Shown here piece by piece: positions 8,982 through 17,640 of a stretch of DNA of 64,000 nucleotides. The DNA is from Ruegeria lacuscaerulensis (lineage in GTDB: Bacteria > Pseudomonadota > Alphaproteobacteria > Rhodobacterales > Rhodobacteraceae). Position numbers and translations under genes: made by a program. The DNA lies in assembly GCF_013031245.1 (NCBI RefSeq), contig NZ_WPZL01000020.1, positions 1-64,000 of the forward strand, written 5' to 3'. The notes under the pieces are model-generated. The model was not told the origin of the DNA, ran no database searches, and saw only the letters and a program-made list of their open reading frames with translations. Position 1 is the first letter of the stretch. The number at the start of each line of letters is the position of its first letter.

Positions 8982-9045
8982 TGCATGTGTCTCCGTCTCA
9001 TTCAGTTTAATTGACGCATTTGGTGCCGGCCCATTAGGCTGCGGC

Positions 9046-9774
9046 ATGCGCTTTGCCCTTTTGTGCCTGAGCCTGACGCTCTCTGCCAGTCCCTCTTGGT
9101 CGCAGGAGGCAATTGGCCTCGCCGCTCCGGCAGAGGTTACAGACTCTGGTCTGCTGCAACATATTCTTCCACGCTTCTCTCTCAAGACCGGGATACGCGT
9201 TATTGCAGACAAAGGAGGCGTTCTGGTCCTTGAAGTCGAGCCGCCGGGTGATCCGGTGTTTGTCCGCGATGGTGTGATCTATCACCTGCGGATTGAGGAT
9301 AATGCAAGGCATGAACGGTTCCGCGACTGGCTGCTGTCGGATATCGGCAAGCGCACCGTCGAAAGCTATGCCCCCGATCAGGGCGAGCCCTTTTCGGCCA
9401 GTTTCGAAGTCACCGCCACTCTAGAGGAAACAGTGATCGACGGTGACACAGCCCGTGGCGAGGAACTGTCGATGACTCATTGTGGAAGGTGTCACGTGAT
9501 CGGCCCGCAGAACCGTATGAACGGACTGGGTTCGACGCCCTCTTTCGCCGTGCTGCGCGCCATGCCTGACTGGTCCGAACGGTTCGAGGCTTTCTTTGCT
9601 CTCAACCCCCATCCCGCGTTCACACAGATTGAGGGTATAACCCCTCCATTCGACCCGCAGCGCCCGTCCCCCATTTATCCTGTCGAAATGACGCAGGAGG
9701 AGCTTGAGGCAATTCTGGCTTTTGTCTCTGCGATCAGCGCCGCCGATCTAGGCGCGCCGCTGCAACTTCAGTGA
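9046..9774 (+). CDS. Exported fusion: shortened TupA-like domain plus cytochrome c
   Basis: A 242-residue protein. A signal peptide (about 1-20) starts at ATG 9046; the 40 residues that a farther upstream start would add look untranslated. Residues 34-50 (SGLLQHILPRFSLKTGI) match TupA residues 38-54 encoded at 21185-22000 in 11 of 17 positions, and residues 68-116 match the TupA C-terminus (GDP, RFxxWL, SY, DxGEPF). About 150 central TupA residues are missing. Residues 130-235 form a class I cytochrome c domain with CGRCH at 146-150 and a probable Met215 ligand in YPVEM. It is probably a periplasmic haem protein acting with the adjacent formate dehydrogenase. It ends seven bases inside the convergent ferredoxin gene. 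Confidence 0.8.
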   Translation: MRFALLCLSLTLSASPSWSQEAIGLAAPAEVTDSGLLQHILPRFSLKTGIRVIADKGGVLVLEVEPPGDPVFVRDGVIYHLRIEDNARHERFRDWLLSDIGKRTVESYAPDQGEPFSASFEVTATLEETVIDGDTARGEELSMTHCGRCHVIGPQNRMNGLGSTPSFAVLRAMPDWSERFEAFFALNPHPAFTQIEGITPPFDPQRPSPIYPVEMTQEELEAILAFVSAISAADLGAPLQLQ

Positions 9775-11720
9775 TCCTTTCTTTTTGAAAAATAGTCCTC
9801 GGTCGTGATGACCTTGGGTTTCGGGTTCGACTGGAACGGGTTGTCCTGCTGCTGGAACTGCGCGTTCACCCGGCAATTGTCACACATCTGGATCATCCGG
9901 GCCTTTTCCGACGTGGCAAACATCGGGTGCGTACCTGACAGCTTTTCCATGATCCGTTCGACTGTGGACTTCACACCAAACAAGGCACCGCATTCGACGC
10001 AGGCAAAGGGTTCTTCCTCATTCAGCACCTGCTGCGACAAGGCCACGGCACTGAGATCAAGCTGCGGCACAAGGGCGATGGCATCCTCTGGACAGATTCC
10101 TTTGCACAATCCACATTGCAGGCATGCGTCTTGCTGAAAGTTCAACTGTGGCTTGTCGGGATTATCAACCAATGCCCCGGACGGACATAGCGACACACAG
10201 CTTAGACACAACGTGCAGGCCTCCGTATTCACCTCAACCGCCCCATAAGGTGCGTTCTCAGGCAACGGCAGCGGAGCCTCAGCTTCCGGATTCAGTGCCT
10301 GTGCTGACAAGCGCGCGATTTGCCTCCGGTTGCCTAGTGGCAGGACCGGGTCGGCCAAAGGTGCGGGTATCTCTTGCGCGTAAAGAAGGTCGGACATGGC
10401 ATCCGGGTCGGCCTCATCTATCAGACCCAGCCCATCGGAGCCCGCAATCGCCTGCGCGAGGACCAGCTCTCGTTCCAGTGCGTCGCGTTCTGTCGTTGGT
10501 GCCAGGAGGATATCAACCCGTGCAAACCCATGCGCCAGCGCCGCCAGCATCTCGGCATGTCCAAATCCAGAAATCACGCCCAGTTCCATCGGGATGACAT
10601 CGGCGGGCAGGCCACGTCCAAACCGTGCGGAAAGCCGGATCATCTCATCCCCATGGGCATCGTGGACCAACAACCTTGGCGCTGAGCCTCCCGCCCGCCT
10701 GTAGGTACGCGCCAGAATATGCATCCGCGACAGCAGCGCCGACACAGGTGGGTCTTCATAGGTAATCGCGGTCGACGGGCACACGGCTGCGCATTCTCCG
10801 CACCCGGCGCAGATCATCGGATCAATGGACACGTGTTCCCCTGCCGAAGTGATCGCGCCTGTCGGGCAGATATCCAGACAATTTGTGCAGGCGACTTGTT
10901 CCGCGCGGGAATGGGCGCAGAGCGTTTCTTCCATCCGAACGTAGAGGGGTTTTTCGAAGGTTCCAACCAACTGCACCGCTTCGAACGCCAGACGTTCTAC
11001 AGCCACAATATCCTTAGGGTCGGCGCGCAAGTACCCTTCGCGCTTGGCGGGGGCCTGCACAAAGGGCGTACCGCCTGTCAGGTCGAGAACGATGTCACAA
11101 GACGACTTTGCCCCATCTCGCGGCTCAGTCCACCCGAACGTTCCCCGGCCACCGGGTTCAAGCTGCTGCAAGGCATCCAGCCTTAACGAGAATCCTCCCA
11201 ATGCTCCATTCAGCGAACGAATCCGTCCGCGCACCACGTCAAAGGCGCGAGAGTTGGGCTCGGTATCGTCGGTCACCAGAACCGTCACTGCCAGCGTGTT
11301 CGCCAAACGGTCAGCCACATCAAAGGTGACATTTCCTGGTCCTATTATGAAGCACGTGCCTTCGCTGAAGACATCAACACTGGGTGTGATAGGCCGTGGC
11401 AACAACGCTTCGGCAACTAAAGCAGCCATCTTGGGCGCGGCATCGTTGCTCTGTTCGGACCAACCGGCGCGGTCGCGAAGGTCCACGAAACCCGGAGTGT
11501 CGATACTCAACTCGTCCGCGAGAGCCTGAAAAACGTTCCTCTCCTGCCCACAGGCGATCACGGTGTCGCCTTCCTGCATCAAGGATGCAGCAGCTTCCAA
11601 CTCACCCGTGCAAAGTGCGGTGTGAACTCTGGAACACGCGGTTCCGCAAGCGGACGCGATTATTTCGGCATCCAGTTCCTGTGTCCCCGCGCAGTTGCAG
11701 AGTAAGAGTTTTGTGCCCAT
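9768..11720 (-). CDS. Multi-cluster 4Fe-4S protein of the formate dehydrogenase locus
   Basis: A 650-residue cytoplasmic iron-sulfur protein. Cysteine motifs include a CTNCLDICP/CAGCGECAAVCP pair near residues 278-315, a CTLCLSCVSLCP/CLQCGLCKGICP pair near 495-545, and further CVECG and CDNC pairs towards the C-terminus. The N-terminus (LLLCNCAGTQ) and the middle resemble HdrA/ferredoxin-type proteins that occur beside DUF3305/DUF3306 and fdh genes. GAGGAGG lies three bases before the ATG. It is divergent from the fdh operon and shares its upstream region at 11721-11976. A role in electron delivery or in Mo/W-enzyme maturation fits the context. Confidence 0.85.
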   Translation of the reverse strand: MGTKLLLCNCAGTQELDAEIIASACGTACSRVHTALCTGELEAAASLMQEGDTVIACGQERNVFQALADELSIDTPGFVDLRDRAGWSEQSNDAAPKMAALVAEALLPRPITPSVDVFSEGTCFIIGPGNVTFDVADRLANTLAVTVLVTDDTEPNSRAFDVVRGRIRSLNGALGGFSLRLDALQQLEPGGRGTFGWTEPRDGAKSSCDIVLDLTGGTPFVQAPAKREGYLRADPKDIVAVERLAFEAVQLVGTFEKPLYVRMEETLCAHSRAEQVACTNCLDICPTGAITSAGEHVSIDPMICAGCGECAAVCPSTAITYEDPPVSALLSRMHILARTYRRAGGSAPRLLVHDAHGDEMIRLSARFGRGLPADVIPMELGVISGFGHAEMLAALAHGFARVDILLAPTTERDALERELVLAQAIAGSDGLGLIDEADPDAMSDLLYAQEIPAPLADPVLPLGNRRQIARLSAQALNPEAEAPLPLPENAPYGAVEVNTEACTLCLSCVSLCPSGALVDNPDKPQLNFQQDACLQCGLCKGICPEDAIALVPQLDLSAVALSQQVLNEEEPFACVECGALFGVKSTVERIMEKLSGTHPMFATSEKARMIQMCDNCRVNAQFQQQDNPFQSNPKPKVITTEDYFSKRKDH

Positions 11721-11827
11721 AGCCTCCTCACAAACTTCTTCCCGGTCACAACCTTCAGACTAGGGTGCGCGAAATAAGTGGCAATGCCCTCGTAGCCGCT
11801 TCCCTTCCAATTCAGCGTGGAATTCGG

Positions 11828-11874
11828 TTGGTTTTACGAAACTGAACCAAATTCTCAACCAATCAACAATTGGT
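11828..11874. promoter_or_regulatory. Two inverted repeats in the divergent fdh intergenic region
   Basis: The AT-rich gap between the ferredoxin gene and the DUF3305 gene holds TTGGTT-N11-AACCAA at 11828-11850 and ACCAA-N7-TTGGT at 11858-11874. The shared TTGGT half-site and the divergent position suggest an operator for a regulator of both transcripts; T-N11-A spacing is common for LysR-type proteins. No regulator is assigned. The regulator gene at 20246 is a candidate. Confidence 0.45.
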
Positions 11875-11903
11875 GAATCCCACCTGAGAGCGTCAATAGA
11901 CGC

Positions 11904-11933
11904 TTGGCACATGGCCAAATTGTGTACCATAGT
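11904..11933 (+). promoter_or_regulatory. Possible sigma-70 promoter of the fdh operon
   Basis: TTGGCA at 11904-11909 and CATAGT at 11928-11933 are 18 bases apart, a fair match to -35 and -10 elements. Transcription would begin near 11940, which places the ATG at 11911 upstream of the transcript and supports the GTG start at 11977. Match to consensus is moderate only. Confidence 0.4.
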
Positions 11934-11976
11934 AGACTTCAAGGAAGGCAGGGGAGAGCCTTTCGGGGAGGACTAC

Positions 11977-12531
11977 GTGGCCAAGGCCGCCAATCAGATT
12001 GAAATGTCAATCGGCGTTGTCGTGCGCAAAACACCCGGTGTCACCCGCTGGGCGAAATGGAACTGGCGCGCCGTCGCGGTGCTGCCGGGCGCCGGTCCGG
12101 CGGACTGGCAGGAAATGCGCCGAGAGGGTGAGGCCGTTGAGTACCACGCCGCCACCCTGCCCCTGACGCTTTGGTCAGATGAGAGCGAAGCTTACATGGT
12201 CAACCTGTCCGACGGGCAGCCCTCGATCTACCTTGTGTTGCGGAATGAGCTGGATGGCGCGCGGCCAATGGATGCAGTTCTGGTGACGGCATCGCCGTTC
12301 GAAGGGCAGGACTATGCGGATACCGGCGAAGAGATTGTCGAAAAGATTCCAATGACCGAAGGGCTGATTGCCTGGGTTCGGGACTTTGCACTGGAGCATC
12401 ACCGTGAAGAGGTCTTTGTAAAACGCCGCCGCGACAAAAAGCGGACGGATCTTGTCGAAGACGGCAAAGGGGATGCACGTATCCGTCAGGCTTCGGATGT
12501 TTACCGCGCGCCGCGGAGGATCGTGCAGTGA
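11977..12531 (+). CDS. DUF3305 protein of the formate dehydrogenase operon
   Basis: A 184-residue protein of the DUF3305 family. The hallmark GVVVRKTPGVTRWAKWNWRAV follows about ten residues from the start. I choose GTG 11977 because GGGGAGGA at 11965-11972 is five bases before it, while ATG 11911 lies in a likely promoter; ATG 12004 is another option. DUF3305 and DUF3306 proteins are found almost only in fdh loci and are thought to assist maturation or assembly; no activity is established. The stop overlaps the next gene as GTGA, so the two are coupled. Confidence 0.85.
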   Translation: MAKAANQIEMSIGVVVRKTPGVTRWAKWNWRAVAVLPGAGPADWQEMRREGEAVEYHAATLPLTLWSDESEAYMVNLSDGQPSIYLVLRNELDGARPMDAVLVTASPFEGQDYADTGEEIVEKIPMTEGLIAWVRDFALEHHREEVFVKRRRDKKRTDLVEDGKGDARIRQASDVYRAPRRIVQ

Positions 12532-13094
12532 CCGAATTCCGCGACTTCTGGTCCCGCCGCAAGGCCGCCGTTCAGGCCGAAGCTGAGGCCGAGGTAATCG
12601 CTGTCGAGGAACAGGCCGTTGCCGAACAGCGTGCCGAGTTGGAAGAAAAGTCGGATGCCGAGATTCTGGCCGAGTTCAACCTGCCCGATCCCGATCAGTT
12701 GCGAGCTGGTGACGATGTCTCTGGTTTCATGGCCAAGGCAGTGCCCGACCGGCTGCGCCGCCGTGCCTTGCGGCGCTTATGGCGACTGAACCCGGTTTTG
12801 GCCAATGTGGATGGGCTGGTCGACTACGGCGAGGACTATACCGACGCGAATTGTGTTATCGAAAACATCCCGACCGCGTATCAGGTAGGCAAAGGAATGC
12901 TGGCCCATGTCGAAGCATTGGCCGCTGACCAAGAAGAACCTGAAAAAAATTCGGAACCCGAAACTCCGGAACCTGAAGTGGAACCGGAGGTGAGGGAAGA
13001 ACCGGCGCCGGTACAGATTGCTGAGGTTGAAGAGCCGGAAGAAGAAGACAGCCCCCCTACCCCACGACGCATGAAATTCGAGTTTGAAGGATGA
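12528..13094 (+). CDS. DUF3306 protein of the formate dehydrogenase operon
   Basis: A 188-residue protein of the DUF3306 family with the RDFWSRRKAAV start typical of the family. A charged helical N-terminal half with FMAKAVPDRLRRRALRRLWR (about residues 66-85) is followed by a highly acidic Glu/Pro tail. It starts at GTG 12528 with GCGGAGGA at 12513-12520, overlapping the DUF3305 stop. The predicted role is an accessory for formate dehydrogenase; the mechanism is unknown. The acidic, low-complexity tail from about residue 125 suggests a flexible docking region. Confidence 0.85.
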   Translation: MTEFRDFWSRRKAAVQAEAEAEVIAVEEQAVAEQRAELEEKSDAEILAEFNLPDPDQLRAGDDVSGFMAKAVPDRLRRRALRRLWRLNPVLANVDGLVDYGEDYTDANCVIENIPTAYQVGKGMLAHVEALAADQEEPEKNSEPETPEPEVEPEVREEPAPVQIAEVEEPEEEDSPPTPRRMKFEFEG

Positions 13095-13098
13095 CCCA

Positions 13099-13710
13099 AT
13101 GACCGCACGCAATGCGCAATATCTTGATGTCTCGGCCGAGGATCGTCTGCGCGCGGATTTCTACAATTTTCTCGGACTGCTGTTGGCGGCCCCACCGAAT
13201 CAGATGCTGCTGGATCAGGTCGCAGGTCTGACGGGTGACGATACAGATCTGGGTCAGGCAATGCAGACCATGGCACGCGTAGCCAAAGTCACCAAACCCG
13301 CAGCAGCGGAACGGGAATTCAACGCGCTGTTTATCGGGCTGGGGCGTGGTGAATTACTACCCTATGCCAGCTATTATCTGACCGGGTTCCTTAACGAAAA
13401 ACCTTTGGCACAGTTGCGTAACGACATGGCCGTGCGCGGGATCACCCGGGCACAGAATGTGTTCGAACCCGAAGACAACATTGCATCGCTGATGGAGATG
13501 ATGGCGGGCATGATCGTAGGCCGCTTTGGCACCCCCGCGGAGCTGGAGGACCAAAAGGCGTTCTGGAACAAACATATCGGCCCCTGGGCCACACATTTTT
13601 ATTCGGATTTGGAAGCTGCAGAAAACTCGGTTCTCTATGCCTCGATCGGCACCGCCGGTCGGATTTTCATGGAGATCGAGCGGGAGGCGTTCCGAATGAC
13701 GGCAGTGTGA
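13099..13710 (+). CDS. TorD/DmsD-family maturation chaperone for formate dehydrogenase
   Basis: A 203-residue all-helical cytoplasmic chaperone of the TorD/DmsD family. Visible family features are the N-terminal RADFYNFLGLLLAAPP stretch, the EREFNALFIGLGRGELLPYASYYLTGF core and the EPEDNIASLMEMMAGMI motif (E-P-D-H/N-I). Such proteins bind Tat signal peptides of molybdo- or tungstoenzymes until the cofactor is inserted. ATG 13099 lies just after the DUF3306 stop with GAAGGA at 13086-13091; a TTG at 13084 is less likely. The client is probably FdhA encoded at 14066, which has a Tat signal. Confidence 0.88.
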   Translation: MTARNAQYLDVSAEDRLRADFYNFLGLLLAAPPNQMLLDQVAGLTGDDTDLGQAMQTMARVAKVTKPAAAEREFNALFIGLGRGELLPYASYYLTGFLNEKPLAQLRNDMAVRGITRAQNVFEPEDNIASLMEMMAGMIVGRFGTPAELEDQKAFWNKHIGPWATHFYSDLEAAENSVLYASIGTAGRIFMEIEREAFRMTAV

Positions 13711-13771
13711 TCCGCTGCCACTCGCCAGCGCCCTGATCGGCGCTACCTCGCAAATGGGAAAGGAGGAGCCC

Positions 13772-13960
13772 ATGAGCAAGACCAAGGAAGACGGCGCCAC
13801 GCGCCGCGATTTCCTGAAACTGGCCGGAACCGCAGCGCCCGCTGCCGTCGCCGCAGCCACCCTGAGCGGAAAAGCTGAGGCAGCCGAACTGCCCGCGGAC
13901 GAAACCCGCATTCAGGATACAGCGCATACCCGCGCATATCTCGACAGCGCCCGGTTCTGA
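13772..13960 (+). CDS. Small formate-dehydrogenase-region Tat-signal protein
   Basis: A 62-residue protein with the twin-arginine motif RRDFLKLAG at residues 11-19 and a hydrophobic alanine-rich segment, followed by about 30 polar residues. It fits the formate-region Tat-target family (TIGR02811). AGGAGG lies seven bases before the ATG at 13772. Family members sit just before fdhA. It may be exported alone or with FdhA, for example as an assembly factor; function is not known. Confidence 0.87.
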   Translation: MSKTKEDGATRRDFLKLAGTAAPAAVAAATLSGKAEAAELPADETRIQDTAHTRAYLDSARF

Positions 13961-14065
13961 AACCGGACGACGTCGCCTCCGACTGACGGTTGCGATTGGC
14001 CCTGACGTCGGCACCAGCAGTACCAAGCCAGCCGTGGCTGACACGGCGCGCAAGGGAGGAAAGAA

Positions 14066-16960
14066 ATGCTTAGGAAAAAGACCAACGGGGTTGCGAGACG
14101 CCCCCAGCGGACAAGTATCCTGTCCCGGATTGGCGAGAAAACCGTCGATCGCCGCGCATTCCTGCGTGGCTCGGGCCTGACGATCGGCGGATTGGCCGCG
14201 ATCAGCGCCACAGGTGGAACCGTGACGCCCGCCAGCGCCCAGACAGCGGCGAACGCCGCCGTTGAAAACATCAAATCCGTATGCACCCATTGTTCGGTCG
14301 GCTGTACTGTCGTTGCCGAAGTTCAGAACGGCGTCTGGATCGGGCAGGAACCCGGCTGGGATAGCCCGTTCAACCTGGGTGCACACTGTGCCAAGGGTGC
14401 CTCGGTCCGCGAGCACGCCCATGGTGAACGCCGCCTCAAGTATCCGATGAAAAAGGAAGGTGGCGAGTGGAAGCGCATCAGCTGGGAAGAGGCGATCAAC
14501 GAGATCGGCGACGGCATGATGAGCATCCGCGAGGAATCAGGGCCGGACAGCGTGTACTGGCTGGGCTCGGCCAAACATAACAACGAACAGGCCTACCTGT
14601 TCCGCAAGTTCGCCGCCTACTGGGGCACGAACAACGTGGACCATCAGGCCCGTATCTGTCACTCGACCACGGTTGCGGGTGTTGCGAATACTTGGGGCTA
14701 CGGCGCCATGACCAATTCGTACAACGACATCCACAACTCGCGGGCCATCTTCATCATCGGCGGCAACCCGGCCGAGGCGCACCCCGTCTCGCTGCTGCAC
14801 GTTCTGCGCGCGAAAGAGCAGAACAACGCCCCGCTGATCGTTTGCGATCCGCGCTTTACGCGCACCGCAGCCCATGCCGATGAATATGTCCGCTTCCGTC
14901 CCGGTACGGACGTGGCACTGATCTGGGGTATCCTGTGGCACATCTTCGACAACGGCTGGGAGGACAAAGAGTTCATCCGCACCCGTGTCTGGGGCATGGA
15001 CCAGATCCGTGACGAGGTTCGCAAGTGGAACCCCAATGAGGTCGAACGGGTGACCGGCACCCCCAGCAGCCAACTGCGCCGCGTGGCGCGCACCATGGCC
15101 AACAACCGTCCCGGCACGGTGATCTGGTGCATGGGCGGCACACAGCACACCAATGGCAACAACAACACCCGCGCCTACTGCGTGCTTCAGCTTGCACTTG
15201 GCAACATGGGCACCTCGGGTGGTGGCACCAACATCTTCCGCGGCCATGACAACGTGCAGGGCGCGACGGACCTCGGCGTTCTGTCCCACACCCTGCCCGG
15301 CTATTATGGGCTGTCCAATGGAGCTTGGGCGCATTGGAGCCGCGTCTGGGGTGAAGATGTCGATTGGTTGAAAGGTCAGTTCGCCACGATCAAGGACAAG
15401 GAAGGCAAAGACAAGCCGCTGATGAATGAACGCGGCATCCCTGTTTCCCGCTGGATCGACGGCGTTCTGGAAGACCCGGCCAACATGGATCAGGACAACA
15501 ATGTCCGCGCCATGGTTCTGTGGGGTCACGCGCCGAACTCGCAAACACGCGGGCCGGAAATGAAGACGGCGATGGAAAAGCTGGACATGCTGGTCGTAGT
15601 CGACCCGTATCCCACCGTTTCTGCCGTTCTGCATGACCGCACCGATGGCGTCTATCTGTTACCGGCATGTACGCAGTTCGAAACCCGTGGCTCAGTCACG
15701 GCCTCGAACCGCTCGCTGCAGTGGCGTGACAAGGTGGTTGATCCGCTGTTCGAAAGCCTGCCGGACGAGGTCATCATGGCCAAGTTCGCCAACAAGTTCG
15801 GCTGGGCGGACAGGCTTTTCCGCAATATCGAGATGGAAGACCCGGAAACCCCGAATGTTGAAAGCATCACGCGTGAGTTCAACAGTGGCCTCTGGACCAT
15901 CGGCTATACCGGTCAGTCGCCGGAACGTCTCAAAAATCATATGGCCAACCAGCACACGTTCGACAGAACCACGCTGCAAGCCATTGGCGGACCAAACGAC
16001 GGCGAATACTACGGCCTGCCCTGGCCTTGCTGGGGAACGGCAGAGATGGGTCATACGGGGACACCGAACCTCTATGACATGTCCAAGCCGGTGGCCGAAG
16101 GCGGCCTGACCTTCCGCGCCCGTTTTGGTGTGGAACGCGATGGTGACAACCTGCTGGCCGAAGGGGTATATAGCGTTGGGTCGGAAATTCAGGATGGCTA
16201 TCCCGAATTTACGATGCAGATGCTGATGGACCTTGGCTGGGATGGCGACCTCACGGCTGAGGAACGCGCGGCTATCGACGCCGTCGCGGGACCAGAGACC
16301 AACTGGAAAACCGACCTTTCGGGCGGTATCCAGCGGGTCGCGATCGAGCATGGCTGTGCGCCCTTCGGGAACGCCAAAGCCCGCGCGGTTGTCTGGACAT
16401 TCCCGGATCCGATCCCACTGCACCGCGAGCCGCTTTATACCCCGCGCCGCGATCTGGTGGCGGACTATCCGACCTACGAGGATCGTCAGGCCTATCGTCT
16501 GCCCACCCTATACGCTTCGATCCAAAAAAACGACTTTTCAAAGGATTACCCGATAATCCTCACGTCAGGTCGATTGGTCGAATATGAAGGCGGCGGCGAA
16601 GAAAGCAGGTCGAACCCGTGGCTCGCCGAGCTTCAGCAGGACATGTTCGTCGAGATCAATCCGCGCGATGCCAACAACCTTGGTATTCGCGACGGATCTC
16701 AGGTTTGGGTCGAAGGGCCCGAGGGCGGAAAGGTCAAGGTGATGGCGATGCTGACCAACAGGGTTGGTGCTGGCGTGGCCTTCATGCCATTCCACTTTGG
16801 CGGCCATTTCCAGGGTGAAGACCTTCGGCATAAATACCCCGCAGGCGCCGATCCATATGTGTTGGGCGAAAGTTCCAACACCGCTCAGACCTATGGCTAT
16901 GACTCAGTGACCCAGATGCAGGAGACCAAGTGTACTCTCTGCAAAATCTCGGCAGCGTAA
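14066..16960 (+). CDS. fdhA: Formate dehydrogenase catalytic subunit alpha (Mo/W-bis-MGD)
   Basis: A 964-residue molybdopterin oxidoreductase. A long N-terminal region carries the Tat motif RRAFLRG with arginines 29-30. A CTHCSVGC motif marks the N-terminal 4Fe-4S cluster. The active-site ARICHS segment gives Cys198 and His199, so the metal ligand is Cys and not selenocysteine. AMTNS and HDNVQGATD motifs are conserved in formate dehydrogenases, and the C-terminal MGD domain is complete. GGAGG precedes the ATG. It should oxidise formate in the periplasm, passing electrons to FdhB and FdhC. The nearby tungstate transporter suggests tungsten as the metal; the sequence alone cannot prove it. Confidence 0.95.
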   Translation: MLRKKTNGVARRPQRTSILSRIGEKTVDRRAFLRGSGLTIGGLAAISATGGTVTPASAQTAANAAVENIKSVCTHCSVGCTVVAEVQNGVWIGQEPGWDSPFNLGAHCAKGASVREHAHGERRLKYPMKKEGGEWKRISWEEAINEIGDGMMSIREESGPDSVYWLGSAKHNNEQAYLFRKFAAYWGTNNVDHQARICHSTTVAGVANTWGYGAMTNSYNDIHNSRAIFIIGGNPAEAHPVSLLHVLRAKEQNNAPLIVCDPRFTRTAAHADEYVRFRPGTDVALIWGILWHIFDNGWEDKEFIRTRVWGMDQIRDEVRKWNPNEVERVTGTPSSQLRRVARTMANNRPGTVIWCMGGTQHTNGNNNTRAYCVLQLALGNMGTSGGGTNIFRGHDNVQGATDLGVLSHTLPGYYGLSNGAWAHWSRVWGEDVDWLKGQFATIKDKEGKDKPLMNERGIPVSRWIDGVLEDPANMDQDNNVRAMVLWGHAPNSQTRGPEMKTAMEKLDMLVVVDPYPTVSAVLHDRTDGVYLLPACTQFETRGSVTASNRSLQWRDKVVDPLFESLPDEVIMAKFANKFGWADRLFRNIEMEDPETPNVESITREFNSGLWTIGYTGQSPERLKNHMANQHTFDRTTLQAIGGPNDGEYYGLPWPCWGTAEMGHTGTPNLYDMSKPVAEGGLTFRARFGVERDGDNLLAEGVYSVGSEIQDGYPEFTMQMLMDLGWDGDLTAEERAAIDAVAGPETNWKTDLSGGIQRVAIEHGCAPFGNAKARAVVWTFPDPIPLHREPLYTPRRDLVADYPTYEDRQAYRLPTLYASIQKNDFSKDYPIILTSGRLVEYEGGGEESRSNPWLAELQQDMFVEINPRDANNLGIRDGSQVWVEGPEGGKVKVMAMLTNRVGAGVAFMPFHFGGHFQGEDLRHKYPAGADPYVLGESSNTAQTYGYDSVTQMQETKCTLCKISAA

Positions 16961-16972
16961 GGAGGACGATTA

Positions 16973-17566
16973 ATGGCTAGAGCAAAGTTTCTCTGCGACG
17001 CTGAACGCTGCATTGAGTGCAACGCCTGCGTCACCGCGTGCAAGAACGAGCACGAGGTCCCTTGGGGCATCAACCGCCGCAGGGTGGTGACGATCAATGA
17101 CGGCAACCCGGGCGAACGCTCGATCTCGGTGGCCTGCATGCACTGCTCAGACGCGCCCTGTATGGCGGTATGCCCGGTCGACTGCTTCTATCAAAACGAA
17201 GAAGGCGTCGTCCTGCACTCCAAGGACCTGTGCATTGGCTGCGGCTATTGCTTCTACGCGTGCCCCTTCGGTGCGCCGCAATACCCGCAGGCAGGCAACT
17301 TCGGATCGCGCGGCAAGATGGACAAATGCACCTTCTGCGCCGGCGGCCCCGAAGAGAACCACTCGACCGCAGAGTTCGCCAAATACGGTCGCAACCGGAT
17401 CGCCGAAGGCAAACTGCCCATCTGCGCCGAAATGTGTTCCACCAAGGCCCTGCTCGCCGGTGACGGCGATGTGGTCTCGGCCATCTACCGTGAACGCGTC
17501 GTGGCACGCGGGTTTGGCTCAGGCGCCTGGGGTTGGGGCACGGCCTACGACCAGAAAGACGGCTAG
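16973..17566 (+). CDS. fdhB: Formate dehydrogenase iron-sulfur subunit beta
   Basis: A 197-residue ferredoxin-type subunit with four cysteine groups: [11 protein letters not shown] (about 14-24), [14 protein letters not shown] (about 53-66), [12 protein letters not shown] (about 85-96) and CTFC with CAEMC near 119-157. This matches the four-cluster electron-transfer subunits of membrane-bound formate dehydrogenases. AAGGAGG lies seven bases before the ATG, and the gap to fdhA is 12 bases. It relays electrons from the catalytic subunit to the cytochrome b subunit. No signal peptide is visible, as expected for export in complex with FdhA. Confidence 0.94.
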   Translation: MARAKFLCDAERCIECNACVTACKNEHEVPWGINRRRVVTINDGNPGERSISVACMHCSDAPCMAVCPVDCFYQNEEGVVLHSKDLCIGCGYCFYACPFGAPQYPQAGNFGSRGKMDKCTFCAGGPEENHSTAEFAKYGRNRIAEGKLPICAEMCSTKALLAGDGDVVSAIYRERVVARGFGSGAWGWGTAYDQKDG

Positions 17567-17589
17567 CAAACCGTCTTCATGAACCAAAC

Positions 17590-17615
17590 AGACGACCCGC
17601 TTTCGCGGGTCGTCT
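17590..17615 (+). repeat. Stable stem-loop between fdhB and fdhC
   Basis: An 11-pair perfect inverted repeat, AGACGACCCGC and GCGGGTCGTCT around a TTTC loop, lies between fdhB and fdhC. No T-run follows, so it is not a standard terminator. It could stabilise the upstream message or mark RNA processing, allowing different amounts of FdhAB and FdhC. The spacing to the fdhC start is 25 bases. Confidence 0.75.
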
Positions 17616-17640
17616 GAACAGGGATTTGACCGAGGTTCAG

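Noticed and set aside
11911-11976. ATG 11911 as start of the DUF3305 gene
   Set aside because: It overlaps a likely -35/-10 pair and lacks a ribosome site, while GTG 11977 has GGGGAGGA at the right distance and gives a family-like N-terminus.
14537-15634. 365-codon minus-strand open frame opposite fdhA
   Set aside because: It lies fully inside fdhA, which has intact cofactor motifs; the antisense translation is His/Val-rich without domain signs.
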